DNA of 64,000 bases from Patulibacter defluvii (lineage in GTDB: Bacteria; Actinomycetota; Thermoleophilia; Solirubrobacterales; Solirubrobacteraceae), in assembly GCF_034096925.1 (NCBI RefSeq), contig NZ_JAWZSQ010000014.1, forward strand, positions 72,347 through 136,346. The letters run 5' to 3'. Of this stretch, positions 51,824 to 61,046 are shown piece by piece (the first letter of the stretch is position 1; every line of letters starts with the position of its first letter). The notes under the pieces were generated by a model. It did no database searches and was not told where the DNA came from. It saw only the letters and a program-made list of their open reading frames with translations. Made by a program: the position numbers and the translations under genes.

Positions 51824-52645
51824 CTAGCGCTTGCTGAACTGCGGGCGCTTGCGGGCCTTCTTGAGGCCGGCCTTCTTGCGCTCCTTGACGCGCGAGTCAC
51901 GCGTCAGGAAGCCGCGCTTCTTGAGCTCGCCGCGGAGACCGGGCTGGGCCACGATCAGCGCACGCGAGATGCCGTGACGGAGCGCACCGGCCTGGGCGCT
52001 GACGCCGCCGCCGTGGATCCGGGCGGTCACGTCGAGCTGGGTGTCGTAACCGACGACCTCGAGGGCCTGGCGGATCGTCCGCTGCAGGACCTCGCGCGGG
52101 AAGTACGTCTCGAGGTCCTTGCCCCCGATGTCGTACTTGCCGGTGCCCGGCGACAGGATCACGCGGGCGACGGCCGACTTGCGCTTGCCGGTCGCGGTGT
52201 AGCGCGCGCCGGCGGTCAGGTCGATGGTGACGTCGGCGATCGGCTCGTCGGCGGCGACCTCGTCGCCCTCCGCGCCCTCGCCGTCGCCGGACTCGCCCTC
52301 GCCGTCGACGTAGTAGCCGAACTCGTCCTGCTGGTCGCGGGCCTGGCCCTCGATCACGATGTCGACCTCGAGGTCGGCACCGGGGATCGCCGGCTTGACG
52401 CGCGGGGTCTCGTCCTCGGCCTCGGCCTCGTCGGCCTCCTCCGCGGCGGGCGCCTCCTCGGCGGCCGGCTCCGCGGCGGCCTCCTCGGCGGACGCGTCCT
52501 CGGCGGGTGCCTCCTCGGCCACGTGCTCGGCGGCGGGCTCCTCGGCCGGCGCCGGCTCGGCGGCCGCGGCCTCGGGGGCCTGCGGCTGCTCGGTCGCCGG
52601 AGTCTCCTCCGGCGTCTCCTCGGGGTTCACGGCGTCGTCGGCCAT
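51824..52645 (-). CDS. rpsI: 30S ribosomal protein S9 with long acidic N-terminal extension
   Basis: Small-subunit protein whose C-terminal tail reaches the P site. The S9 domain is only residues ~148-273 (TATGKRKSAVARVILSPG; the end KKARKRPQFSKR is normal). The first ~147 residues are an extension of Ala, Glu, Asp and Pro (EEAPAEDASAEEAAAEPAAE), strongly acidic and probably disordered, twice the normal protein length. The start ATG overlaps the rplM stop (TGATG), which anchors the whole frame as coding. The extension may chaperone the basic core or have a lineage-specific role. Confidence 0.96.
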   Translation of the reverse strand: MADDAVNPEETPEETPATEQPQAPEAAAAEPAPAEEPAAEHVAEEAPAEDASAEEAAAEPAAEEAPAAEEADEAEAEDETPRVKPAIPGADLEVDIVIEGQARDQQDEFGYYVDGEGESGDGEGAEGDEVAADEPIADVTIDLTAGARYTATGKRKSAVARVILSPGTGKYDIGGKDLETYFPREVLQRTIRQALEVVGYDTQLDVTARIHGGGVSAQAGALRHGISRALIVAQPGLRGELKKRGFLTRDSRVKERKKAGLKKARKRPQFSKR

Positions 52646-53079
52646 CAGGTGGTGATCTCCAGGGACTGCGGCTTCTGCGCCACGTGCGGATGGTCCGGAC
52701 CGGCGTAGATCTTCAGCTTCGTCAGCTGCTTCCGGGCCAGGCGGTTCTTGGGCATCATGCCCTTGACGGCCTTGCGGATGATCTCCTCCGGCCGCTTCTC
52801 CAGCTGCTCCTCGAAGGTCCGCGTGGAGAGACCGCCGGGGTAGCCCGAGTGCCGGTGGTAGAGCTTGTCGGTGCGCTTGTTGCCGGTGACCTGGATCTTC
52901 TCGGCGTTCACGATCACGACGAAGTCGCCCGTGTCCACGTGCGGCGTGTACTCCGGCTTGTTCTTGCCGCGCAGCTGCTCGGCGATCTGGGTGGCGAGGC
53001 GGCCCAGGGTCTTGCCGTCGGCGTCGACGACGTACCAGGCGCGCTCGCGAGTCTCGGAGTTGGCGACGTAGGTCTTCAC
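52645..53079 (-). CDS. rplM: 50S ribosomal protein L13
   Basis: Early-assembly protein of the 50S subunit; 144 aa. The N-terminus KTYVANSETRERAWYVVDA, VVIVNAEKIQVTGNK and GMMPKNRLARKQL are family marks. The start is GTG at 53079; the frame is open to 53151 without family sequence. It is first in the rplM-rpsI-glmM unit. Confidence 0.97.
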   Translation of the reverse strand: MKTYVANSETRERAWYVVDADGKTLGRLATQIAEQLRGKNKPEYTPHVDTGDFVVIVNAEKIQVTGNKRTDKLYHRHSGYPGGLSTRTFEEQLEKRPEEIIRKAVKGMMPKNRLARKQLTKLKIYAGPDHPHVAQKPQSLEITT

Positions 53080-53147
53080 GGGTTCTCTTCTGGTCGTGCG
53101 CAGGCCAGGACGGCGCGCAGCGGCGAACGATGGTAGCGAACCCCGGG

Positions 53148-53666
53148 TCACCGACGCGGCCCGGCCGATCCCAGCTCGCGATCGCGCGCCCAGAGCAGCA
53201 GGTTGACCGCTCCCAGCAGCAGCAGCCAGACGCCCCAGGTCGCCGGCCGGCCGAGCGCCGGCAGCTCGTCGCGCCAGCGGAGGACGGCGATCGTCGCCGC
53301 GATCGCCAGCACCGTCCCGGGGACCCCGATCGCCAGCCGCCGGTCGAGCAGCAGCACCGCCAGCAGGCCGATCCCGCCGCCGAAGGCCGCGCCGGCCGTC
53401 GTCGACAGCTCGATCCCGGCCGTCCAGCCGCGGTCGGCCGCCAGCGCGCCGAGGCCGACCCCGACCACGACCAGCGCGGCGCCCCAGGGCCCGTCGCGGC
53501 GGCCGCAGAGCAGCGCGCAGGCCAGCAGGCAGCCGCCGACCGCCAGCGGCACGCGCTCCAGCGGCAGCCGGTCGCCGGCCTGGGCGATCGTCGTCGCCGC
53601 GCCGCCGGCCAGGTAGGCGAGGGCGCGCGGGCCGCGGCGCGGCGCCGTCGCCCCGCCCCCGCTCAC
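53148..53666 (-). CDS. membrane protein of unknown function
   Basis: A protein of 172 aa with five or six hydrophobic spans from residue 15 to 162 and an Arg-rich N-terminus; the loop RLAIGVPGTVLAI is short. No recognised family. It follows guaA by seven bases and is likely cotranscribed with it. The start is GTG at 53666. Confidence 0.75.
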   Translation of the reverse strand: MSGGGATAPRRGPRALAYLAGGAATTIAQAGDRLPLERVPLAVGGCLLACALLCGRRDGPWGAALVVVGVGLGALAADRGWTAGIELSTTAGAAFGGGIGLLAVLLLDRRLAIGVPGTVLAIAATIAVLRWRDELPALGRPATWGVWLLLLGAVNLLLWARDRELGSAGPRR

Positions 53667-53673
53667 CGCGCGG

Positions 53674-55278
53674 TCACTCCCACTCGATGGTGCCCGGGGG
53701 CTTGCTGGTGATGTCCAGCACCACCCGGTTGACCTGGCGGACCTCGCCGACCATCCGGGTCGCGATCCGGTCCAGCAGGTCGTACGGCAGCCGCGCCCAG
53801 TCGGCGGTCATCGCGTCGTCGGAGGTGACGGCGCGGATCGCCACCACGTAGCCGTAGGTCCGCTCGTCGCCCTGGACGCCGACCGTGCGGACGTCGGGCA
53901 GGACGCAGAAGCTCTGCCACAGCTCGCGGTAGAGGCCGGCCGACCGGACCTCCTCCTGGAGGATCGCGTCGCACTCGCGCAGCAGGTCGAGCTTCTCCTC
54001 GGTGACCTCGCCGCCGACGATCCGGATCCCGAGGCCGGGGCCGGGGAACGGCTGCCGCCAGACCATCCGCTCGGGCAGGCCGATCTCGGTCCCGACCGCG
54101 CGGACCTCGTCCTTGAACAGCGCCCGCAGCGGCTCGACCAGCTCGAAGGTCAGGTCGTCGGGCAGGCCACCGACGTTGTGGTGGCTCTTGATCGTGGCGG
54201 CGCCGGTGCCGCCGCCGGACTCGATCACGTCCGAGTAGAGCGTGCCCTGGACCAGGAAGCGGGCGCCCTCGGTGCCGCCGTCGCCCACGGCCAGCCGCAG
54301 CGCCTCCTCCTCGAAGATCCGGATGAACTCGTTGCCGATCGCCTTGCGCTTGGCCTCGGGCTCGGTCACGCCCCGCAGCCGCTCGAGGAAGCGGTCCTTG
54401 GCGTCGACGACGACCAGCGGCACCTGGAAGTGCTCGCCGAACATCTTCTCGACCTGCTCGCTCTCGTTCTTGCGCATCAGGCCGTGGTCGACGTAGACGC
54501 AGGTCAGCTGGTCGCCGACGGCCTGGTGGACGAGCAGCGCCGCGACCGAGCTGTCGACGCCGCCGGAGAGCGCGCAGATCACCTTGCCGTCGCCGATCTG
54601 CTGGCGGATCAGGCGGATCTGCTCCTCGGCGATGTTCGCCGCCGACCAGTCCATCGCGCACTGGCAGACGTCGCGCAGGAAGGTCTCCAGCGTCTGCTGG
54701 CCGTACGGGGTGTGGACCACCTCGGGGTGGTACTGGATCCCGTAGATGCCGCGGTCGAGGTCCTCGAAGGCGGCGACCGGGCTGCTGGTCGAGCTGGCCA
54801 GCGCGACCGCGCCCGTCGGCGGGGCGTAGATCGTGTCGCGGTGGCTCATCCAGACCGGCTGCTCGTCGGGCTGGCCGTCGAGCAGCGTGCCGTGCTCGTG
54901 GACCGTCAGCTGGGAGCGGCCGTACTCGCCGACCTCGGCCGACTCGACCCGGCCGCCGAGGTCGCGCGCCAGCAGCTGCATGCCGTAGCAGATGCCCAGC
55001 ACCGGGACCCCGAGCTGGAGCAGCTCCGGATCGAGCGGCGGAGCGCCGTCGGCGTAGACCGAGGCCGGCCCGCCGGAGAGGATCACGCCCTTCGGCTTCC
55101 GCCGCCGGACCTCGGCCGCGCCGACGTGGTGCGGCAGCAGCTCGCTGAAGACGCCGCACTCGCGGACGCGACGGGCGATCAGCTGGCTGTACTGGCCGCC
55201 GAAGTCCAGGACGACGACCTCGTCGACGTCGCTGCGCGTCGAGAGGGGCGTCTCGGGGGCGGTGGGGGTGTCGGTCAC
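53674..55278 (-). CDS. guaA: GMP synthase (glutamine-hydrolysing)
   Basis: Makes GMP from XMP; 534 aa. The class I amidotransferase domain has the nucleophile Cys in GICYGMQLL and the His-Glu pair in YGIQYHPEV. The ATP pyrophosphatase loop is ALSGGVDSSVAALL and the C-terminal dimerisation domain ends SKPPGTIEWE. The start is GTG at 55278. It stands 82 bases downstream of guaB3, another enzyme of guanine nucleotide metabolism. Confidence 0.97.
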   Translation of the reverse strand: MTDTPTAPETPLSTRSDVDEVVVLDFGGQYSQLIARRVRECGVFSELLPHHVGAAEVRRRKPKGVILSGGPASVYADGAPPLDPELLQLGVPVLGICYGMQLLARDLGGRVESAEVGEYGRSQLTVHEHGTLLDGQPDEQPVWMSHRDTIYAPPTGAVALASSTSSPVAAFEDLDRGIYGIQYHPEVVHTPYGQQTLETFLRDVCQCAMDWSAANIAEEQIRLIRQQIGDGKVICALSGGVDSSVAALLVHQAVGDQLTCVYVDHGLMRKNESEQVEKMFGEHFQVPLVVVDAKDRFLERLRGVTEPEAKRKAIGNEFIRIFEEEALRLAVGDGGTEGARFLVQGTLYSDVIESGGGTGAATIKSHHNVGGLPDDLTFELVEPLRALFKDEVRAVGTEIGLPERMVWRQPFPGPGLGIRIVGGEVTEEKLDLLRECDAILQEEVRSAGLYRELWQSFCVLPDVRTVGVQGDERTYGYVVAIRAVTSDDAMTADWARLPYDLLDRIATRMVGEVRQVNRVVLDITSKPPGTIEWE

Positions 55279-55360
55279 GGGCGCGTTCGGTCGTGGTGGC
55301 GAGGCGAGGGGAATCGGAAAGGATCGCAGCCCCCGCCGCTCGGGGCCGTCGCGCCCGCGC

Positions 55361-56521
55361 TCAGGACCCGGCCGGCGGCCCGTCGAGGGGCGGCTGAGCG
55401 CCCTCGCGGGCCGGGGCGACCGCGATCTGCGCGCGGTTGAACTCGGCCAGGTCGAGCGACCCGCAGGTGGCCATCGAGCGCCGCAGCGCCCCGATCAGGT
55501 TGCTGGTCCCGGCGCCGTCGACGGCCGGCCCGAGCAGCACCTGCTCGAGCGGGGCGACGGTGCCGACCCGGACCCGGTCGCCGCGCGGCAGGTCGCGGTG
55601 GGCGGCGGCCGGCGTCCAGTGCCAGCCGCGACCGGGGGCCTCCTCGGCGCGGGCCAGCGGGGCGCCGAGCATCACCGCGTCGGCGCCGCAGGCGATCGCC
55701 TTCGCCAGGTCGCCACCGGTCCGCATCCCGCCGTCGGCGATCACCTGGACGTACTCGCCGGTCTCCAGCACGTGGGTCGATCGGGCACCGGCGACGTCGG
55801 CGATCGCGGTCGCCTGCGGCAGGCCGACGCCGAGCACCCGGCGGACGGTCGAGCCGCGGCCGGCGCCGACCCCGACCAGCACGCCGGCGGCGCCGGTCCG
55901 CATCAGGTGGAGACCGGTGTGGTAGCTGGAGCAGCCGCCGACGACGACCGGCACCGGCACCTGGGCGATGAACTCCTTCAGGTTCAGGACCTCGGCGTCG
56001 GAGCGCTCGGCGACGTGCTCGGCGCTGACCACGGTGCCGAGGATCGCCAGCACGTCGAGGCCGGCCTCGAGCGCGGTCTCGTAGTGGCGGGTGACGCGCT
56101 GCGGCGTCAGCGAGCCGGCGACGACGACGCCCGGCTCGGACTTGATCTCGCGGATCCGCTGCTCGATCAGCTCGGGGACGATCGGCGCGGCGTGCAGCTC
56201 GCGGAGGCGGGCGACGGCGGCCGGGCCCTCCAGGTTCGCCAGCTGGGCGAGCTGGTCCTCGGCGTCCTCGTGGCGGGTCCAGAGGCCCTCGAGGTCGAGC
56301 ACGGCGAGCCCGCCGAGGCGGCCGATCGCCTTCGCCGTGGTCGGCGAGATCGCGGCGTCCATCGGCGACGCGACCAGCGGCAGCTCGAAGCGGTAGGGGC
56401 CGAGCTTCCAGGAGACGTCGACCTCGTCCGGGTTGCGCGTGCGGCGCGAGGGGACGATCGTGATCTCGTCGAAGCCGTAGGCGCGGCGGGCCTTCTTGCC
56501 CCGCCCGATCTCGATCTCCAT
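55361..56521 (-). CDS. guaB3: GuaB3-family IMP dehydrogenase-related protein
   Basis: A TIM-barrel protein of 386 aa of the IMPDH/GMP reductase superfamily, starting MEIEIGRGKKARRAYGFDEI as in actinobacterial and cyanobacterial GuaB3. There are no CBS domains. The loop that holds the catalytic cysteine in IMPDH reads VGVGAGRGSTVRRVLGVG here, without cysteine; the phosphate-binding DGGMRTGGDLAKAIACGADAVMLG is intact. Some GuaB3 members act as GMP reductases; whether this one is catalytic cannot be judged. It is directly upstream of guaA. Confidence 0.9.
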   Translation of the reverse strand: MEIEIGRGKKARRAYGFDEITIVPSRRTRNPDEVDVSWKLGPYRFELPLVASPMDAAISPTTAKAIGRLGGLAVLDLEGLWTRHEDAEDQLAQLANLEGPAAVARLRELHAAPIVPELIEQRIREIKSEPGVVVAGSLTPQRVTRHYETALEAGLDVLAILGTVVSAEHVAERSDAEVLNLKEFIAQVPVPVVVGGCSSYHTGLHLMRTGAAGVLVGVGAGRGSTVRRVLGVGLPQATAIADVAGARSTHVLETGEYVQVIADGGMRTGGDLAKAIACGADAVMLGAPLARAEEAPGRGWHWTPAAAHRDLPRGDRVRVGTVAPLEQVLLGPAVDGAGTSNLIGALRRSMATCGSLDLAEFNRAQIAVAPAREGAQPPLDGPPAGS

Positions 56522-56588
56522 GCCGTGAAGGATCGCGCAGCGGCGCGCGGCGCGTCGTGCGGGGCCGGCGGCGGCCGCGACGGGCGAC

Positions 56589-57563
56589 TCAGTCGTCGCC
56601 GTCGGCCAGGTCGATCGGCTCGATCTCGACCTCGTGGACCAGCCGCTCGGCCTGCCGCGGATCGACCAGGCCGGCGCCCAGCCGCTGGGTCGCGTCGGCG
56701 CCGCAGGCGACGGCGAAGCGGAGCACCTCCTCGTCCGACCGCCGCTCGTAGCGGGCGGCGACGAGGCCGGCCAGGAAGGCGTCGCCGGAGCCGATCCGGG
56801 CGACCGTCTCGCGCGGCTCGATCCGGGCCCGCAGCAGCCGCACCGCGTGCTGGTTGCCGTTGCCGTCGCTCCGCAGGCCCGCGACGCAGCCGTCCTGGAG
56901 CGTCATCACCGCCTCGCGGACGCCGTGGTCGAGCAGCTCGCCGATCGCCAGCGCCCGGTCCTCGTCGCCGGTGAACTCGTGGCCGACGACCTCCTCCGCC
57001 TCGAGCTGGTTCGGGGTCACCGCGTCGACCTCGGCCTTGAGGACGTGGCGCAGCGGCTCGCCGTCGGTGTCGGCGTAGACGCGGACGCCGATCCGGTGCA
57101 GCTCCTTGACCAGGTCGCCGTAGACGCTCTCCGGCACGTTGCGGGGCAGCGAGCCGGCCATCACGACCACGTCGGCGCCGCGGGCCAGGTAGAGCAGCTT
57201 GTCGCGGAACAGCTCCAGCTCCCGCTCGTCGACCCGCGGGCCCTTCTCGTTGATCTCGGTCTGGATCCCGCTGGTCGGGTCGAAAACGGCGGTGTTGGTG
57301 CGCGACTCGTCGTTGATCCGCACGAAGTCGTTGAGGATCGACTCGCGCGTCAGCTGCTCGACGATCCGGGTCCCGGTCGCGCCGCCGGCGAACCCGGTCG
57401 CGATCACCGGCTGGCCGAGCGTCTTCAGCGTCCGCGCCACGTTGACGCCCTTACCACCGGCGAGCGTGGTCTGCTCGACGGCCCGGTGACGGTGCCCGAG
57501 GCGGATGTTGGGGACGACGAGCGACCGGTCGATCGCGGCGTTGAGCGTGACCGTGATGATCAT
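56589..57563 (-). CDS. PfkB-family sugar kinase (1-phosphofructokinase-like)
   Basis: A kinase of 324 aa. It starts MIITVTLNAAIDRSLVV, as in 1-phosphofructokinase and tagatose-6-phosphate kinase, with LAGGKGVNVARTLKTLG for the sugar and RIGSGDAFLAGLVA at the ATP/anion hole, where Asp is the base. Substrate may be fructose-1-phosphate or fructose-6-phosphate; there is no PTS or fru gene nearby. The ATG has GGAGG upstream. It lies between guaB3 and the DD-carboxypeptidase on the same strand. Confidence 0.9.
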   Translation of the reverse strand: MIITVTLNAAIDRSLVVPNIRLGHRHRAVEQTTLAGGKGVNVARTLKTLGQPVIATGFAGGATGTRIVEQLTRESILNDFVRINDESRTNTAVFDPTSGIQTEINEKGPRVDERELELFRDKLLYLARGADVVVMAGSLPRNVPESVYGDLVKELHRIGVRVYADTDGEPLRHVLKAEVDAVTPNQLEAEEVVGHEFTGDEDRALAIGELLDHGVREAVMTLQDGCVAGLRSDGNGNQHAVRLLRARIEPRETVARIGSGDAFLAGLVAARYERRSDEEVLRFAVACGADATQRLGAGLVDPRQAERLVHEVEIEPIDLADGDD

Positions 57564-57618
57564 GATCGATCCTCCACGCTACCCGCCTTCGTGGCGCGCT
57601 GCCGCTCGTGGGCGATCG

Positions 57619-58878
57619 TCACGAGACCGCTCCGTCGGCCGCGCCGTGGGTCCCGCGCGAGCGCCGCAGCAGCCAGACCAGCGCGCCGGCGCAGAGCACG
57701 GCCAGCACCAGCAGGAACTGGACCAGCGGCCGGCCCAGCTCGTCGTCGGCCCGCTGCCAGACCGACGCCTGGGCGACCGCGGTGCGGGTGACGGCGGGGA
57801 TCCGGGCGACGACCCGGCCGCGCTGGAGGACCTCGATCGTGCCCAGCCGGCTGCCGGCCGGCAGCGGCCCCTCGACGTCGCTCGGCAGCCCCAGGACGCG
57901 GGTCCGCAGCCGCTCGTCGCGGCGCGCGATCCGGCGAACCGCGTCGGCGGCGACGATCTCGACCTGCTGGTCGCGGTAGCGCAGCGGCAGCTTGCCGACG
58001 ACCGCCCCCTTGCGCAGCGGCGTGACGCGGTGGTAGCGGCCGATCGCGTAGCGCAGCAGCGCCAGGCTGTCGGCGTCGCGGGCGTCCTCCGAGGGATCGC
58101 CGAGGACGACCGTGATCACCGAGACGCCGTTGCGGCGGCCGGAGCCGACCAGCGCGTAGCCGGCCTTGCGCGTGTGGCCGGTCTTGACCCCGTCGACCCA
58201 CGGGACGCCCTGGACCAGCCGGTTGCGGTTGACGACGGTGATCGGCGGCGAGGCCGAGGTCAGGCGCGCCGAGCGACGGTCGACGATCCGGCGGAACTCG
58301 GGGTAGCGGCGCAGCAGCAGGGTCAGCTTGACCAGGTCGGCGGGGCTGGCCCGGTGGCCGGGCGCGTCGAGCCCGATCGGGTTGCGGAAGCGGGCCTTCA
58401 GCTTCAGCTCGCGGGCGCGCTCGTTCATCCGCTCGACGAACCGCGGGACCGAGCCGCCGACGAAGCGGGCGAGGGCGACCGCGGCGTCGTTGCCCGACGG
58501 CAGCAGCAGGCCGGTGAGGACGTCGGAGACGGTCATCCGGTCGCCGGGGTGCAGGTGCGCCAGCGACTCGGCCGGCGACCCGTCGTAGGCGGGGATCGGC
58601 ATCCGGCGGTCGGTCGCGCCGTCCTCGAAGACCAGCAGCGCGGTCATCAGCTTGGTCGTCGAGGCGATCGCGCGGGTCTCGTCGGCGCGGCGGGCGAAGA
58701 CGACGTCGCCGGTCGTGACCTCGACCGCGATCGCGGCCGGCGCCTGGATCCGCGGCGGGTCGTCGGCGGCCCGCGCCGGGGTCCCCGCGAATAGCGCGAC
58801 GAGCACGGCGAGCAGCGTCGCCGGCGGCGCGGCGGCGCGACGGCGGAGGGCGCGGGGGGAGGAACGGCGGACGATCAC
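57619..58878 (-). CDS. D-alanyl-D-alanine carboxypeptidase
   Basis: Penicillin-binding peptidase of the S11 family that trims the pentapeptide. The 419 aa have an N-terminal signal peptide (about 15-38, ending TPARA). SxxK is at Ser73-Lys76 (ASTTKLM), SGN in LLLPSGNDAAV and KTG in DGVKTGHT. A C-terminal beta domain and a membrane anchor (VQFLLVLAVLCAGALVWLL) close the protein. The start is GTG at 58878. It completes the set of wall genes in this window. Confidence 0.93.
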   Translation of the reverse strand: MIVRRSSPRALRRRAAAPPATLLAVLVALFAGTPARAADDPPRIQAPAAIAVEVTTGDVVFARRADETRAIASTTKLMTALLVFEDGATDRRMPIPAYDGSPAESLAHLHPGDRMTVSDVLTGLLLPSGNDAAVALARFVGGSVPRFVERMNERARELKLKARFRNPIGLDAPGHRASPADLVKLTLLLRRYPEFRRIVDRRSARLTSASPPITVVNRNRLVQGVPWVDGVKTGHTRKAGYALVGSGRRNGVSVITVVLGDPSEDARDADSLALLRYAIGRYHRVTPLRKGAVVGKLPLRYRDQQVEIVAADAVRRIARRDERLRTRVLGLPSDVEGPLPAGSRLGTIEVLQRGRVVARIPAVTRTAVAQASVWQRADDELGRPLVQFLLVLAVLCAGALVWLLRRSRGTHGAADGAVS

Positions 58879-58928
58879 GGGCAGGGGTCGGGCGGGGAGG
58901 AGGAAGCGCGGGGCCGAGCGGCGGCGGC

Positions 58929-59231
58929 TCAGCGGCGCAGGCGCACGCGCTGGCCGGCCCGGATCGCCTGGGGGTCGATCTCGGGGTTCAGCTCGATCAG
59001 CCGGTCGACCGAGATGCCGTGCTTCTGGGCGATCGCGCTCAGGCTGTCCCCCGAGCGGACGCGGTACCAGGTGCGCTTGGGGCCCCGCTCGCGCTTCTCG
59101 GCCGCGGGGCGGGTGTCGCCGCGCTGCGGGGCGCTCTCGCTCCCGCCGCTCCCGACCACGAGCAGCACCGCGACGACGATCGCCACGAGGGCGCCCGGCG
59201 CGATGAAGCGGAAGGGAGTGCGCGGCGGCAT
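58929..59231 (-). CDS. LysM-domain membrane protein
   Basis: A protein of 100 aa. The N-terminus has one transmembrane span (about 9-28), then a charged linker and a single LysM domain (about 55-98, YRVRSGDSLSAIAQKHGISV and NPEIDPQAIRAGQRVRL) that binds glycan of the wall. It lies 50 bases upstream of the DD-carboxypeptidase gene, suggesting a joint role in wall turnover. Confidence 0.88.
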   Translation of the reverse strand: MPPRTPFRFIAPGALVAIVVAVLLVVGSGGSESAPQRGDTRPAAEKRERGPKRTWYRVRSGDSLSAIAQKHGISVDRLIELNPEIDPQAIRAGQRVRLRR

Positions 59232-59333
59232 CGCCGATCAGGATAGGCGTCGGGGCCGCCAGACGACGCGAGTGGAGGCCGTACGCACGGCACGGCGACG
59301 ATCGGACAGCGTGTCAGCACGGCGTCCGTGACG

Positions 59334-60299
59334 CTACAGGTGCGCGCCGGTCTCGCGCAGCGCCTCGGCGGCGCGGCGGGCGGCGGTCGCCGGGTCCTCG
59401 CCGCTGGCGGCGCCGGCGCCGACGATCGAGCGCGAGGCGGTCACCAGCGCCGCGCCCGGCCCGGGGGCGAAGGCCGGGGCCAGGTCCTCGACCCGGCCGC
59501 CCTGGGCGCCGACGCCGGGCAGCAGGAAGGGGGTGCGGGGCATCAGCTCGCGGAGGCCGGCGATCCGCTCGGGCGCGGTCGCGCCGACGACGGCGCCGAC
59601 CGGGTCGAGCGTCGCGCCGCGCGGGCCGGCGGCCGGATCGGCCCCGAGCTCGGCCACCATCCGGGCGACGCGGGCCCAGAGCGGCTGGCCGTCGGCCAGC
59701 GGCTGCTCCTGGAGGTCGGCGGCGCCGGGGTTCGAGGTCCGGACCAGGACGAAGGTGCCGCGGCCGCGGGCGGCGGCCTCGGTCACGAAGGGCAGCAGGC
59801 TGTCGCGGCCCATGTAGGGGGCGACGGTGACGGCGTCGGCGCCGAGGCCCGCGACGGGACCCCAGGGCGTGTCGGTGACGCCGAAGGCGGCCTGGGCGTA
59901 GGAGGCGGCGGAGACGTCGATGTCGCCGCGCTTGGCGTCGAGCAGGACGAGCAGGTCGAGCGAGGCCGCGTGGGCGGTCGTCGCGGCGAGGGCCTGCTGG
60001 CCGGCGGCGCCGAGTCGCTCGAAGCTCGCGCTCTGGAGCTTGACCGCGACGCAGGCGGGAGCCACCGCGTCGAGCACGCGACGGCAGTGGTCGGCGACGG
60101 CGGCCCCGGCCCGCTGGGCCGGGTCCGGATCGCCGCTCGACGGCGGGTCGCCGCCCGGCCAGAGCCGGGACGGGTCGGGATCGAGCCCGACCACCACCGC
60201 GGATTCGCGGCGGGCGACAGCGGACGCCAGCCGGTCCCCGAACGGGGGATCCGGCTGGACGTCGGCCGCCATCGAGGGGTCCGTCCGGGAACGCGACAT
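59334..60299 (-). CDS. pyrF: orotidine 5'-phosphate decarboxylase (type 2)
   Basis: Last step of UMP synthesis. The 321 aa are of the longer type 2 form typical of actinobacteria. AVVVGLDPDPSRLW, CVAVKLQSASFERLG and the catalytic VLLDAKRGDID are seen, then LPGVGAQGGRVEDL. The ATG at 60299 has GGGGAG upstream at seven bases; the ATG nine codons later (60272) is a weaker choice. No other pyr genes are in the window. Confidence 0.94.
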   Translation of the reverse strand: MSRSRTDPSMAADVQPDPPFGDRLASAVARRESAVVVGLDPDPSRLWPGGDPPSSGDPDPAQRAGAAVADHCRRVLDAVAPACVAVKLQSASFERLGAAGQQALAATTAHAASLDLLVLLDAKRGDIDVSAASYAQAAFGVTDTPWGPVAGLGADAVTVAPYMGRDSLLPFVTEAAARGRGTFVLVRTSNPGAADLQEQPLADGQPLWARVARMVAELGADPAAGPRGATLDPVGAVVGATAPERIAGLRELMPRTPFLLPGVGAQGGRVEDLAPAFAPGPGAALVTASRSIVGAGAASGEDPATAARRAAEALRETGAHL

Positions 60300-60334
60300 C
60301 AGCGTGCTCCCCGACGGACGTCGACTGATCGGGG

Positions 60335-60610
60335 TCAGGCGACCGACTTCTTCAGCGCGGCACCCGCGGTGAACTTCGGCAGCTTCTTCGCCGCGATGTC
60401 GATCTGCTCGCCGGTGGCGGGGTTGATCCCCTTGCGCGCACTGCGCTCGGTGACCGAGAACTTGCCGAAACCGGAGAACGTGACGTCGCTGCCGCGCGAG
60501 AGCGCATCGGTGACGGTCTCCAGGAACGCGTCGACAGCCGCCTGCGCGTCCTTCTTGCCGAGCCCCGCCTTCGCAGCGACGAGATCGACGAACTCTGCCT
60601 TGGTGGTCAC
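60335..60610 (-). CDS. hup: HU-family nucleoid protein
   Basis: DNA-bending histone-like protein; 91 aa. The sequence MTTKAEFVDLVAAKAGLGKK, FSGFGKFSVTERSARKG, NPATGEQIDIAAKKLPKF is the classical HU core with the arm that inserts in the minor groove. It lacks the long Lys-rich C-terminal tail of mycobacterial HupB, in line with a non-mycobacterial actinobacterium. The start is GTG with a strong TAGGAGGAGCGG. Confidence 0.96.
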   Translation of the reverse strand: MTTKAEFVDLVAAKAGLGKKDAQAAVDAFLETVTDALSRGSDVTFSGFGKFSVTERSARKGINPATGEQIDIAAKKLPKFTAGAALKKSVA

Positions 60611-60891
60611 TTCCGCTCCTCCTATGGGGCGTGCCGTGGTCGGAAACGGACGCTATCAGCGGGCCAGGACGGCCCAAGCGCCGGTTCGCCCCTCGCGATT
60701 CGACGAGGTGACGGACCGCCCAACGCCCGGTGGGCACTGGACGGACGGCGGCAGTGTGCCCATCCGACAGGACGGAACGCGTTGCGGGTGCCCCGGCGGA
60801 GTGGACCGGCGACCGATCCGAGGGGCCGCCGGAGCGGCTCCCGGGGACCGCGCCGGACCGGCCCGCGCCGCACCTGGTTGGATGTCGGGTC

Positions 60892-61032
60892 ATGACGCTG
60901 GAGCGCATCGCCTGGGCGGTCGTCGTCGCCGCCTGCGCCCTCACCGCCCTGCTGCTGGGGATCAGCGGCTACATGGGCTACGCCGGCATCACGACGGCGG
61001 TCGGGCTGTCGGCGGCGATCAACCTGCGATAG
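60892..61032 (+). CDS. 46-aa two-span membrane peptide
   Basis: An ATG frame of 46 aa: MTLERIAWAVVVAACALTAL, then LLLGISGYMGYAGITTAVGLSA to the end NLR. Two hydrophobic helices with a short Gly-rich turn. The region 60611-60891 upstream, 281 bases, holds only the HU leader; I see no other gene in it. The peptide converges on rdgB with a 14-base gap. The function is unknown. Confidence 0.6.
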   Translation: MTLERIAWAVVVAACALTALLLGISGYMGYAGITTAVGLSAAINLR

Positions 61033-61046
61033 GCCGGAATCTCCCT

